Under the pieces are notes generated by a model, which had not been told where the DNA came from, did no database searches, and worked only from the letters and a program-made list of their open reading frames with translations. The position numbers were made by a program, and so were the translations under genes. A DNA stretch of 64,000 bases from Archaeoglobaceae archaeon (GTDB lineage Archaea; Halobacteriota; Archaeoglobi; Archaeoglobales; Archaeoglobaceae): contig JANXDX010000017.1 of NCBI GenBank assembly GCA_025058735.1, positions 1 through 64,000 on the forward strand, in the 5' to 3' direction. Positions 1 through 8,738 of the stretch are shown one piece after another (the stretch's first letter is position 1; every line of letters starts with the position of its first letter).

Positions 1-1757
1 AATTTTTTGATTACAAAATAGTAACGAGGAATTAAATTGTGATCAAGTATCCAAAGAACTTTTTTCGCATGCTCGATCCAAGTCTCTCTCATGAGTATCA
101 AATCCTCTTGAACTACACTTCTATTTAAATTATGTATCTCAGGCTCAAATGAACTTATCGCTCCAGGGAGGTTGAGATCAAATAAAAGTCCTACGTCTGG
201 AGAATACCGAGCACCACAAATAACATAGAATTCGAATGGAATTACTTCTTCCTTACTTTTAATTAGTTTTAAAGTGTATTTACTTTCATAATCGTCAAGT
301 ATAGGATTTTCGTCCACTTTATATATCTTAATACCCTTTTCTGTAAGCTTGTTCACTTTACTCATTAAAACTCTTGCATCAACATTTATTCTTGGTAGTG
401 CTAAAAGTTTCTTTATTTCAAGGGATTCGGGATTTTCATGAATTGCAACATCACACAAAAAAACTTCTCTGACATTTTGCTCAACTCTTGCTCTATTACC
501 TTCATAAACTGCTCTTGCAAGCCCTCCTAGCCTTTGATAGAATAATGCAAGATCCATGAAATGCTTAAAATGACCTGAAAGTATGTTGTTAACAAGTTTT
601 ATTTCGGTATCCCAGTCCAAAGTGAAAACATTTCCTCCTTTATTAATTTCAGAAATTGTATTGTCAACAAACTCTTTCAAATAAGGAGCGTATGGATTAC
701 TTGTATCTTTAGTAAGCCCAAAAACATGAAACTCTCCTTTTCCACCCCATCTCGAACATCTACCAGCTCTTTGGACTAGTGCATCGATTGGAGCGGCTTC
801 AGAAAAAATGACAGGAGAAGAAATATCCATACCAACTTCAACAACCTGGGTACACACAAATACACATTCACCCTTACCGTTCTTACCAAATATCCTGTTC
901 AGAAGTTTTTCTTTTTCTAACCTATCTTTTTCGAGATATCTTGAGTGTAAAATTATTACAGGAAGTTCTACTTTTTTCTTTAGATCAAGATACAGTCTTT
1001 GTGCTCGTTCAACAGTATTAACCACTACAATAATTTTTTTAGAGTTCTCAATCTCCTTTAAAACAGCATCTGCAGTCAACTTTTCTTCAGTTCTATTAAT
1101 AAGTTCAACTCTTCTTTTTTTCCTTGATTCAATTTTTGATTCATCTTCTACTTTTACTGTTTCAACTTTACCCCCATTTTTCCTCATTCTTTCCTCTATA
1201 CATTCTATAAAGATGTCTGGTAGGGTTGCAGACATAATTATCGATGGAAAGCCAAGCTTTGCAGATTGTATAGCTATTGCTGTAGCTGTCTGAAGACCTT
1301 TTTCTGGATGAAGAATATGCACTTCGTCAAAAACAACTAAAGCTGAAGCTACACCACCAACGAATATGTTTCCCCACTTCCTAGGCATACTCAATGGAAC
1401 GCTTAAATAAGCACCAGCAGTTTGGTCTATTGTTGTGACAATTATATCCTCTTCAAAAAGGCTACTCGTCACTTTTTTGCCATGATGGATAGCTACTCTA
1501 AGCTTTTTAAAAGAGGCATATTTCGTCGCCCGTTCTCCGATACTTTCGACTAACGTTCTTGTAGGTAGGGAATAAATTAATTGAGGTGGAAGGAGATCAT
1601 TAACTAAATAAATAAAAGGAATAACAGCTAATTCTGTTTTCCCTGCACCAGTTGGAGCTCTTATAATCAGTGATTTTCCTTCTTCTAGATATTCCATAGC
1701 CTCTTTTTGATATTCGTATGGCTGATACGTAGTTAACTTGCGGAAAAATTCGTTCAT
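1..1757 (-). CDS. cas3: CRISPR-associated helicase Cas3' (3' end outside the window)
   Basis: The frame stays open to base 1, so the C-terminus is outside the window; about 585 codons are visible. The ATG shares its A with the TGA of cas6 (TGATG), so the two are translationally coupled. Superfamily 2 helicase motifs are present: Walker A APTGAGKT at residues 34-41, DEVH box at 144-147, SATL starting at 176, and a QRAGRCSRWG motif VI. Cas3 is the ATP-driven translocase that unwinds target DNA after Cascade binding in type I systems. The protein begins directly with the helicase and has no N-terminal HD nuclease domain. In split-Cas3 systems (typical of type I-A) the HD part is a separate Cas3'' protein, which I infer lies further left. 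Confidence 0.9.
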   Translation of the reverse strand, partial: MNEFFRKLTTYQPYEYQKEAMEYLEEGKSLIIRAPTGAGKTELAVIPFIYLVNDLLPPQLIYSLPTRTLVESIGERATKYASFKKLRVAIHHGKKVTSSLFEEDIIVTTIDQTAGAYLSVPLSMPRKWGNIFVGGVASALVVFDEVHILHPEKGLQTATAIAIQSAKLGFPSIIMSATLPDIFIECIEERMRKNGGKVETVKVEDESKIESRKKRRVELINRTEEKLTADAVLKEIENSKKIIVVVNTVERAQRLYLDLKKKVELPVIILHSRYLEKDRLEKEKLLNRIFGKNGKGECVFVCTQVVEVGMDISSPVIFSEAAPIDALVQRAGRCSRWGGKGEFHVFGLTKDTSNPYAPYLKEFVDNTISEINKGGNVFTLDWDTEIKLVNNILSGHFKHFMDLALFYQRLGGLARAVYEGNRARVEQNVREVFLCDVAIHENPESLEIKKLLALPRINVDARVLMSKVNKLTEKGIKIYKVDENPILDDYESKYTLKLIKSKEEVIPFEFYVICGARYSPDVGLLFDLNLPGAISSFEPEIHNLNRSVVQEDLILMRETWIEHAKKVLWILDHNLIPRYYFVIKK

Positions 1758-2467
1758 CAAACCATCTTAACCATACCAAATCCCATCGAATTCTTCGCTC
1801 CAAAACCTGCTTTGTAACCGATCTCAAGCAGTTCTGGATTTCCCTCTGCTTTGAAAACCATTTCAACACAACGGTGCCACGTGTTCTTGATCTTAATTCT
1901 TTTAGGCTTAAAAACTATTGGCTCAAATTCAAGCCAGTTGCATTCTGGTTCTTTGTTGTAAAAGAGGCAGTATTTCTTAACAAGATTTTGCTTCAAAACG
2001 TCATAGAACTCTTTTTGTGTTGGATATAAATCTACTGCTTTTTTTGTTTTTTGATCGACTTTCGAAACATTTATCGGGCTCAGTGTTACAAACTTCTCCT
2101 TTTCACTGATCTTTTTCTCTTCAAGAACTTCTACCTGTGACAAGATGAACTTCGAAGGGCCAATTTTTATTTCGGGTTTTAAAAACAATCCTTCAACAAG
2201 CTTCTGAGCCAGCTCGTTTTTTGGAGTGGAGAAAAAGAAGTGAACAGTTTCAGATTCTACAATGATTTTGTCAGCTTCGATCTTCATCTCTGGGATCATA
2301 AGCTTGCTGAAAGTGAAAAACTTTGGAACGTTTGGAAAATGTAGATCTATCGAAGTTCTCGGACTTGCCCTTTCGATCGCTTTGTAAATTGCGGATGAGA
2401 GATGGTAAGAATAATTTACATCTATGACTGCAGGAGGAGTAGAGCGAAGTGAGATCTTCAACCTCAT
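1757..2467 (-). CDS. cas6: CRISPR pre-crRNA endoribonuclease Cas6
   Basis: A 236-residue protein of typical Cas6 length. The C-terminus has the glycine-rich loop of Cas6/RAMP proteins (GFGAKNSMGFGMV, last 15 residues), the most diagnostic feature of the family; the rest diverges, as is usual for Cas6. Cas6 cuts the repeat part of CRISPR transcripts to release crRNAs. It starts at ATG 2467 and is probably the first gene of a leftward cas operon, followed directly by the cas3' helicase. A possible TATA element (GATATATC) lies about 20-30 bases upstream. I cannot identify the catalytic residues with certainty. The subtype cannot be fixed from two genes. Confidence 0.85.
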   Translation of the reverse strand: MRLKISLRSTPPAVIDVNYSYHLSSAIYKAIERASPRTSIDLHFPNVPKFFTFSKLMIPEMKIEADKIIVESETVHFFFSTPKNELAQKLVEGLFLKPEIKIGPSKFILSQVEVLEEKKISEKEKFVTLSPINVSKVDQKTKKAVDLYPTQKEFYDVLKQNLVKKYCLFYNKEPECNWLEFEPIVFKPKRIKIKNTWHRCVEMVFKAEGNPELLEIGYKAGFGAKNSMGFGMVKMV

Positions 2468-2840
2468 AGCAAAATTTCAAATTATTGATATATCTCTTTT
2501 ACTATTTCTTTTATTTTTTATAATACTATTTTTATACTATTCTGTTGTCTAACTACTGTCTAGTTGTTGATTTGAGAGATCGAACAAGCACCTTTAAAAA
2601 ATCGTTGCTACAACAAAACAGCAGTGATTTGAATCAAAGATAACATCGATATCAATATTCTATCAGAAATCGCATCGAAACAGATATTTGTGCTCAGCGT
2701 ATCAATGTGAGGGTGATCACTAAAATAAATAGATAGCAGTAAGTTTAAAATCTGTAAATTGTTCATTAACGGAGTTAGCTACAGCTGATAAAATTTAGAC
2801 TGCGCTGGTTAATTTAAAAAATAGTCTCAGGCTATAGTAC
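2468..2840. other. Intergenic stretch upstream of cas6, no gene seen
   Basis: About 370 bases between the divergent-end of the cytochrome module and the start of cas6. I looked for CRISPR repeats, a leader, tRNA-like folds and coding potential and found none. The part next to cas6 is very A+T-rich and probably holds its promoter. Confidence 0.5.
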
Positions 2841-3266
2841 TCATCTACGAGTTTTCGTCGAATGTGGATCGTGGCAGTAAGTGCATCTAACTCCCTTTCC
2901 ATGATCTTCTTCAACAACAACGATGTTTCTACCCTCAACTTTCTTGTGACAGACCATACAGGCATCTCTAGTGTTTTCAACGATTATGCTTTCCTTAGTT
3001 CTAAGTTTTGTATGCATACCTCCAACTCCATGGCAGCTTTCACATTCAACTGTTGAATGATTACCCAACTGCAACGCTGTAAAGACTTTGAGATGACAAT
3101 GTCTGCAAACATCACTCTGCATATAACTTGGCTTCTTGCTCGTTTCTTTTTGTATCCAGTTTTCAATACTACTTTGCTTTACCATTGGTGAAAAGCCGAA
3201 GGTGTATCCGAAGACGATTCCATAGAGAATCAACAACAAGATCAAACCGATCAAGATCGCCTTCAT
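2841..3266 (-). CDS. Membrane-anchored tetrahaem c-type cytochrome
   Basis: A 141-residue protein with one N-terminal hydrophobic segment (residues about 3-25), best read as a signal anchor, then four CxxCH haem c sites at C54-H58, C75-H79, C103-H107 and C128-H132. The haem domain should lie outside the membrane. It is the last gene of a leftward three-gene unit and overlaps the ferredoxin gene by 4 bases (ATGA). In related quinone-linked complexes (Dsr, Qrc, Hmc, Nrf types) such small cytochromes pass electrons between an NrfD/ferredoxin module and an outer partner. The sequence does not say what that partner is. Resemblance to NrfH/NapC is limited to the anchor plus four haems. Confidence 0.85.
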   Translation of the reverse strand: MKAILIGLILLLILYGIVFGYTFGFSPMVKQSSIENWIQKETSKKPSYMQSDVCRHCHLKVFTALQLGNHSTVECESCHGVGGMHTKLRTKESIIVENTRDACMVCHKKVEGRNIVVVEEDHGKGVRCTYCHDPHSTKTRR

Positions 3267-3997
3267 AGATCTACCACCATGTCGAGGTTCAGGTAAAATA
3301 CTCTTGGAAAAGTTCCCTCTTCTGGCTTCAGAACCAAAGTCATGTTTTTCTTTATCATCTCTTGAACTTTGCTACCTTCTTCCAATTTTCCAAAGTTTCT
3401 AGCTTCTGTTGGGCATAAAAGAACGCACACAGGTGTCATGCCTTTTTTAATTCGATGATAGCAAAAGGTACACTTGTCGGTCACTTTTTCCTTCGGATGC
3501 AGGAACGTTGCACCGTATGGACAGGCTACTATGCAATACTTACAACCGATGCAGGTATCTTTGTCGACAAGAACTACTCCATCTTTTGTATGAAATCTCG
3601 CATAAACTGGACAGACCTCTATGCAAGGAGCGTTTGCACAATGGTTACAAAGTTTAGGAACGTAAAAAGTCTTTTTTCCTTTTGTACCTTCAATCCAACT
3701 TTTCTCAAGGAATGGATTTTTAGATGTACTAAGAACTTCTTTCCTAACTTTGATTTCTTTAATTGAAGCTCCTATATCTACCGAATAACCCTCGATCCAG
3801 GTTCTAGATAACTTAGAATCCATTGGAACATCGTTTTCGATTTTACATGCAACAACACATTTTCCGCAACCTATGCATTTACTAACGTCAACGACCATTG
3901 CATAACTTTTTTCTGAACTTCTCGTACCTTGAGATCTGAAAATTGCTGTAGCTGGTATTAATCCAGCGATCATCTTGAGAAAATCTCTTCTGTTCAT
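3263..3997 (-). CDS. Tat-exported four-cluster ferredoxin subunit (NrfC/DsrO/DmsB type)
   Basis: The 244-residue protein begins with a twin-arginine signal (RRDFLK at residues 3-8 followed by a hydrophobic stretch), so it should be exported folded with its clusters. Four cysteine groups follow: CIGCGKCVVAC near residue 41, CNHCANAPCIEVC near 117, CIGCKYCIVAC near 149, and CTFCYHRIKKGMTPVCVLLC near 176. Together they can bind four [4Fe-4S] clusters, the pattern of NrfC, DsrO and PsrB subunits. It overlaps the NrfD gene upstream and the cytochrome gene downstream by 4 bases each, so all three are probably made as one complex. No molybdopterin or other catalytic subunit is encoded beside it. Confidence 0.9.
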   Translation of the reverse strand: MNRRDFLKMIAGLIPATAIFRSQGTRSSEKSYAMVVDVSKCIGCGKCVVACKIENDVPMDSKLSRTWIEGYSVDIGASIKEIKVRKEVLSTSKNPFLEKSWIEGTKGKKTFYVPKLCNHCANAPCIEVCPVYARFHTKDGVVLVDKDTCIGCKYCIVACPYGATFLHPKEKVTDKCTFCYHRIKKGMTPVCVLLCPTEARNFGKLEEGSKVQEMIKKNMTLVLKPEEGTFPRVFYLNLDMVVDL

Positions 3998-5220
3998 TTT
4001 TTCACCTCCATCGGTAGCAACTTGTATCCGATGTAGTATAGGAAGGCTGCTAAAGATAAAAAGCCGATCGTCCCAAAAACTTCAAATGGATGGTAAACCG
4101 GTGATGGAAAGTTCATTCCAGTGATGTGCTTAAGTGCAAGTCCACCCATTACAAGGTCGATCCTAAGGAAAAAGATCCCAACTATTGTAAAGAGAGATGC
4201 TAAAAAGATCCATTCAACTTTTCTTCCAGTATGTGGTAAAGTCAGCAAGATAAGTGGCACAACAAGTCCGATCAAGACTTCAAGTATCCAGAAATTGAAC
4301 GCAAAGTTTCCATGTACAAAGACCTCTACACTTTCTCTTGACATCAACGTGGAAGTAGGATAGGCTTTAACTATGAACTTCCAAGCTGTGAAAAGCATTG
4401 TAACTACAATTGTAAAGCCAAGAATTATCCTCAACATCTGAAAAGCTTCATACCTCTCACCTTCAATCTTGATCCCTCTGAAATAGTCAGCGATGTAAGC
4501 GCCAATTATCGTCAACGCAGCACCAGAGACTACAGCTGATAGAATGAAGTAAATTGGAAGAAACGGGCCGTGCCAAAATGAAATATAGTTAACTCCAAAA
4601 AGTGCTCCAAGATTACTGTGAGCAATTATTGCTGTAAAAACAGTCAAAAAACCGACAACTTTTGTCAAATCTTTTGTTTCTGTTAATTTTGGTGTAGTGA
4701 GGATTCTTGCAACTAACCCTCTTAATCCTCTCTCCTCTCTCTGTTTGAGAAGGTCATCTCTAAAGTAGAGCCACATCTCTACAAGTAGAAAGACTACGTA
4801 AAGGACGTAGAGCATGATCATCCGGTACATCATACTCATAGGATTTGCATGTCCAGCTAAGACAAAATAGCCCCTCGTAACTTGTTCAATTTCAAGACCT
4901 ACGGTTACAAGATCTACAAGTATCGTTACGAGGGCCATTAGGAGTCCTTCTTTAACTATTGGTTCAAGTTTTTTGAAACCAAAAACTTCTCCGAGCGAAG
5001 CTACTATACAAAGACCGGTTGTTGAGACGACGAAGAAAACATAGAGAGCAACAAGAAGTCTCCATGGAATACCTTCTGCAGGCTCAAAAGGCTCTATTGG
5101 AAGTTTTATTGGTATAGGTAATGGAAAATGCATTAAGTATACGCTCACAAATCCTAAAACTATTAGAACTATAGATACTGAAACAAAAACAGCCTCAACT
5201 TTTTTCAACATCTCACCCAT
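3994..5220 (-). CDS. nrfD: NrfD/PsrC-family quinone-interacting membrane subunit
   Basis: The 408 residues are dominated by long hydrophobic segments, about eight to ten membrane helices, in the arrangement of the NrfD/PsrC/DsrP family. Members exchange electrons between membrane quinones and an attached ferredoxin subunit. First gene of the leftward nrfD-ferredoxin-cytochrome unit, with an ATGA overlap to the next gene. Archaeoglobi carry several such modules (for example DsrP and Hme type); lacking neighbours such as DsrK or HdrD, this one cannot be assigned to a named complex. The start ATG at 5220 gives a short charged N-terminus (MGEMLKKVEA) before the first helix. Confidence 0.88.
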   Translation of the reverse strand: MGEMLKKVEAVFVSVSIVLIVLGFVSVYLMHFPLPIPIKLPIEPFEPAEGIPWRLLVALYVFFVVSTTGLCIVASLGEVFGFKKLEPIVKEGLLMALVTILVDLVTVGLEIEQVTRGYFVLAGHANPMSMMYRMIMLYVLYVVFLLVEMWLYFRDDLLKQREERGLRGLVARILTTPKLTETKDLTKVVGFLTVFTAIIAHSNLGALFGVNYISFWHGPFLPIYFILSAVVSGAALTIIGAYIADYFRGIKIEGERYEAFQMLRIILGFTIVVTMLFTAWKFIVKAYPTSTLMSRESVEVFVHGNFAFNFWILEVLIGLVVPLILLTLPHTGRKVEWIFLASLFTIVGIFFLRIDLVMGGLALKHITGMNFPSPVYHPFEVFGTIGFLSLAAFLYYIGYKLLPMEVKK

Positions 5221-5422
5221 CTTCGGATCAGTCTTCAGCTTTTAAGTTTTTCCATAGTTTAAAACGCTCTTGAAGATCGATTTTCAAACAGAAATAAAAA
5301 ATCTGTAGCTGAAAAGAGGAGTAGTAGAAGTTTTCCAAGATTGATTGCAAAAATTTTTAAAGAAATTTATTTAAAGAAATTTAATTGTTTTAAAAACAAA
5401 TTGATTCTTCGATTGAAACATC

Positions 5423-5439
5423 TTTCCAATATTTGGAAA
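5423..5439. repeat. Dyad TTTCCAA-TAT-TTGGAAA upstream of orc1/cdc6
   Basis: Two perfect 7-base arms separated by three bases. The TTCC/GGAA halves resemble the dyad half of an Orc1/Cdc6-binding ORB, but the adjacent G-run is missing and the arms are one base further apart on each side. It could be an autoregulatory Orc1 site or chance in A+T-rich DNA. Confidence 0.3.
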
Positions 5440-5557
5440 TTAAGTACTCCCTTCATGCAAGCTTTGCTTTCAAAGTACAAGATTAAAAAATCTTTTAAAA
5501 TATAGTGTTTTTGAGTTGAATATAACTTGAAAATAAATTTTTTCAAGCTTTGAGCTT

Positions 5558-5566
5558 TTTATATAC
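5558..5566 (+). promoter_or_regulatory. Probable TATA box of orc1/cdc6
   Basis: TTTATATAC is a good archaeal TATA element. It lies about 75 bases before the ATG at 5642, which would leave a 5' leader of roughly 50 bases. Confidence 0.45.
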
Positions 5567-5641
5567 GGAGTGGTACAATTGTCAAAGTTCGCATCGGATC
5601 GTTTGACATAAAACCTATAAGTTCAGAAGCTAAATCCATAC

Positions 5642-6868
5642 ATGAACATATTCGAACGTTTTTTATCTTCATCGAAGATTTTTAAAAATAGAGAAGTTTT
5701 GTGGCACAGTTACACTCCAGATTATCTGCCTCATAGAGAGGAGCAAATTGAACAACTTGCAACTTTACTATCTCCAATTTTAAAGGGTGGAAATCCTTCG
5801 AACATATTCATATACGGAAAAACAGGTACTGGTAAAACGGCAACTGTGAGATTTGTAACAAAACAACTTTTAGAGATCTGCAAAAAGTTGAATTTAAATT
5901 TGAACGTTGTTTACTTGAACTGCGAAATAGTCGATACGACTTTTAGAATATTGGCTAAATTAGCTAAAGCTTTAGGAAGAGATATTCCAGATACTGGATT
6001 GTCGATAGATCAAGTTTATTCAGAGATTTTGAAAGTTTTTGAGAAAAGAGAGAACAGTAAAGTGTTGATCGTATTGGATGAAATTGACAAGATCGTAAAG
6101 AGGGCTGAAGAGGCTTTGTACAGTATTACAAGGATCAATTCAGAGATCGGCACTGCAAAAGTTAGCATTATAGGAATAACGAACAACTTAAAGTTCAAAG
6201 AATCTCTAGATGCTAGAATTTTGAGCAGTTTAAGTGAGGAGGAAATAGTTTTTCCACCTTACAATGCTGAGCAGCTTGAAGACATACTGAGGCAGAGAGC
6301 TGAGATGGCTTTCAACGACGGTGTAATAGAATGTGGAGTAATTGAACTCTGCGCTGCAATAGCTGCCCAAGAGCATGGAGATGCCAGAAAAGCTCTAGAT
6401 CTTTTAAGAGTTAGTGCAGAGATAGCTGAAAGGCTTTGTGAAGATAAAGTCAAAGTTGAACACGTTAGGATGGCTTTGAAAAAGATAGAATGTGATCGAG
6501 TTTCCGAAACAATAAAAACTCTACCCGTTCACAGCAAAATTTTGCTTTACGGAATAGCAATCCTTTCAGACATGTACGAAAAATTTACAACTGGAGAAAT
6601 ATATACAGTCTACAAAAGGCTTTGTGGAAAAGTTGGATTAACTGCTTTAACTCAAAGAAGGATAAGTGATCTGATCTCAGAACTAGATATGCTTGGAATA
6701 CTAAACTCTGTAATAATATCTAAAGGGAGATACGGTAGAACTAGAGAAATAAAGTTAGAAACTGATTCAAAATTCATAAAATCTGTTCTTGAAGAGGATT
6801 ACAGACTTAAAGACCTGAGGAGTTACGAAGATGAAATAAAGAAGTTTGCAAAACTAATTCTGGAGTAG
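5642..6868 (+). CDS. cdc6: Orc1/Cdc6 replication initiator
   Basis: A 408-residue AAA+ ATPase with Walker A GKTGTGKT at 59-66, Walker B VLDEID near 143-148, and a C-terminal winged-helix region (about residues 300-408). Orc1/Cdc6 binds ORB elements at origins, melts the A+T-rich unwinding element and loads MCM. The length is normal for the family. The gene stands alone with its own promoter. Inverted ORB-like elements lie about 22 kb to the right, so the initiator is not immediately beside the best origin candidate. Archaea often have more than one paralogue, and the sequence alone does not show which one acts at that origin. Confidence 0.95.
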   Translation: MNIFERFLSSSKIFKNREVLWHSYTPDYLPHREEQIEQLATLLSPILKGGNPSNIFIYGKTGTGKTATVRFVTKQLLEICKKLNLNLNVVYLNCEIVDTTFRILAKLAKALGRDIPDTGLSIDQVYSEILKVFEKRENSKVLIVLDEIDKIVKRAEEALYSITRINSEIGTAKVSIIGITNNLKFKESLDARILSSLSEEEIVFPPYNAEQLEDILRQRAEMAFNDGVIECGVIELCAAIAAQEHGDARKALDLLRVSAEIAERLCEDKVKVEHVRMALKKIECDRVSETIKTLPVHSKILLYGIAILSDMYEKFTTGEIYTVYKRLCGKVGLTALTQRRISDLISELDMLGILNSVIISKGRYGRTREIKLETDSKFIKSVLEEDYRLKDLRSYEDEIKKFAKLILE

Positions 6869-6978
6869 TTTTCAACTTTTTCGAACCTTTTTTACAGCTC
6901 ACATCAACTGAAATTTAACATTTTATCTGCCAATGAGCCTTTAAAAAAAGAGAATATTTTTTTAGTAGAAGTAGGGTT

Positions 6979-7980
6979 ATGAAGAGATCGATCTTGGTAA
7001 TCCTAATCCTAGCTCTGTTGATCTTCTGTGCAGAAAAAGTTCAGCAGGAAGATGTTAGAGTAAGTTATCAACCAACATGGCATCACGTAGCTCTTTTTGT
7101 TATAGTCGAAAAAGGCTGGGATAAGAAGGTATTGGGGAAAGAGTTGAAGATTACAAAGTTCCCTACCGGGCCTGAACAGATGAGCGCCTTTGCTGCAGGA
7201 GAACATGATATAGCTTACGTAGGCGCTGCACCACCTTTATCGTTGATCGCAAGAGGTTATAAAGCTAAGATCGTTGCCGTAGCAAATGTTGAAGGATCTT
7301 CAATAATATCTCAACCAGATCTTGTCTACGATGGTCCAAAATCTTTTGAAGGGAAAACTGTTATGACTTTTCCACCTGGATCGATCCAGCACACTTTACT
7401 TTTGAGTTGGTTGAAGGAGAGTGGAGTAGATTTAAATAAAGTTAATATAAAATTTGGAGATGCTGCAGAGATAAGAGAAGCTCTTAGAGCTAGAGCAATA
7501 GATTTAGGTTTTGTCCCAGATCCAACTCCTTACATTGCCTTGAAAGAAGGTTATGCAAAAATACTGATCCATTCAAAAGACTTTGCCCCAAATCATCCAT
7601 GCTGCGTAATTTTGATGAGAGAAGATTTTATCAGCAAGGAAAATGCGAAGAAGTTCCTGGCTTTACACATAATAGCTAGTGAGTACGCATCAGATCCAAA
7701 GAACAAAGATGAGATCGAGAAGATCTTGATAAAATGGCTTGGAATAAGGGAAGATGTAGCAGAAACTTTTCCAGGAACAACGAATTTACAAACAGATCCT
7801 AGGAATAAGGAATGGTTGAAAGGTCTACAAAAGTTATGCTATGCTCAGTACGAAGCTAAACTGACAAAAAATGAAAAAGGAGAAGTAATTTTACTTAAAA
7901 CAGAAGATATAGTATACTTAAAACTCTACGAAGAAGCTTTAGAACTTGTTCCAAAGATAAAGAAAGAGCTAGGCTTATGA
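6979..7980 (+). CDS. ABC transporter substrate-binding lipoprotein, NitT/TauT type
   Basis: A 333-residue solute-binding protein with an N-terminal hydrophobic stretch ending in a lipobox-like IFC (Cys17), so it is probably lipid-anchored outside the cell. The body has features of the SsuA/TauA/NrtA/ThiY superfamily: QPTWHH near the N-terminus, the AFAAGEHDIAYVGAAP segment near residues 65-80, and a second lobe from about residue 110. First gene of a three-gene ABC cassette; its TGA overlaps the permease ATG (ATGA). The substrate cannot be read from the sequence; nitrate, sulfonate, taurine and thiamine-precursor binders all belong here. Confidence 0.85.
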   Translation: MKRSILVILILALLIFCAEKVQQEDVRVSYQPTWHHVALFVIVEKGWDKKVLGKELKITKFPTGPEQMSAFAAGEHDIAYVGAAPPLSLIARGYKAKIVAVANVEGSSIISQPDLVYDGPKSFEGKTVMTFPPGSIQHTLLLSWLKESGVDLNKVNIKFGDAAEIREALRARAIDLGFVPDPTPYIALKEGYAKILIHSKDFAPNHPCCVILMREDFISKENAKKFLALHIIASEYASDPKNKDEIEKILIKWLGIREDVAETFPGTTNLQTDPRNKEWLKGLQKLCYAQYEAKLTKNEKGEVILLKTEDIVYLKLYEEALELVPKIKKELGL

Positions 7981-8738
7981 AATTTCTGACATCTCTTGCA
8001 GTTTTTTTCATATCTTGGGAAGTTTTTTACCACTTACTGATAAACGATCCTTTCCTTCTATCTCCACCTTCAAAAGTTATTCCAACTTTTTTGCAACTCC
8101 TACTTGGCAAAGATGAACTTTTTTTTATCCCACTAGATACTCTTCACAGCTTGTACCATTATGCCTATGGATTCCTCGTAGCTCTTTCTACAGGTCTCTC
8201 GCTTGGCCTCGTAGCTGGACTTTACAGATCTTTCAGAGATTTCATACATCCAACGATCGAACTTCTCCGACCGATCCCACCGATCGCATGGATACCCATA
8301 TCTATAATGCTTTTCAAACTTACGCATTCCGCTGCAGCTTTTATAATATTCATTGGAGCTTTCTTTCCAATTTTGATAAACACAATTCACGGAGTTTCTT
8401 CAGTTGAAAGAAAATATATTGAAGCTGCAAAAACTTTAGGTGCAAAGACGAGAGATGTGTTTTTTAAAGTTGTAATACCAGCATCTCTTCCATCTATTTT
8501 TACAGGTATTAGGATAGCTTCTGGAGTAGCTTGGATGTGCGTAGTAGCTGCTGAACTTTTTGGAGTATCTCAATTTGGCTTAGGATACAAGATCCAGCTT
8601 GCAAGGTATTACCACTCGATGGACGTGTTGATAGCTTACATGCTTGCGATAGGGATCGTTGGGTTGACTTTAGACCATTTTTATCGATCTTTAGAAAAAA
8701 AGTTTTTGAAGTGGAGAAGGGGGCTTACGATTGAGTGA
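7977..8738 (+). CDS. ABC transporter permease, SsuC/TauC type
   Basis: A 253-residue integral membrane protein with about six helices. It carries the binding-protein-dependent permease (EAA) loop around residues 145-165 (IEAAKTLGAKTRDVFFKVVIPASLPSI), where the ATPase subunit docks. It is translationally coupled to the binding protein upstream and overlaps the ATPase gene by 8 bases downstream, so the three form one importer. Confidence 0.9.
   Translation: MKFLTSLAVFFISWEVFYHLLINDPFLLSPPSKVIPTFLQLLLGKDELFFIPLDTLHSLYHYAYGFLVALSTGLSLGLVAGLYRSFRDFIHPTIELLRPIPPIAWIPISIMLFKLTHSAAAFIIFIGAFFPILINTIHGVSSVERKYIEAAKTLGAKTRDVFFKVVIPASLPSIFTGIRIASGVAWMCVVAAELFGVSQFGLGYKIQLARYYHSMDVLIAYMLAIGIVGLTLDHFYRSLEKKFLKWRRGLTIE

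Larger units (their letters stand above)
5221..5641. other. A+T-rich intergenic region between nrfD and orc1/cdc6
   Basis: A divergent intergenic stretch of about 420 bases holding promoters for nrfD (leftward) and orc1/cdc6 (rightward). It contains a dyad at 5423-5439 and a TATA-like element at 5558-5566, listed separately. No coding or RNA gene was recognised. Because archaeal origins often adjoin cdc6, I looked for ORB elements with G-runs here and did not find a convincing one. Confidence 0.5.

Noticed and set aside
808-1293. Plus-strand frame of 161 codons
   Set aside because: It is the shadow of the cas3' helicase; the opposite strand has all helicase motifs, while this frame has low-complexity Ser/Phe/Leu composition.
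2468-2840. Possible CRISPR array or leader next to the cas genes
   Set aside because: No repeated 24-37 base unit with regular spacing is visible on either strand.
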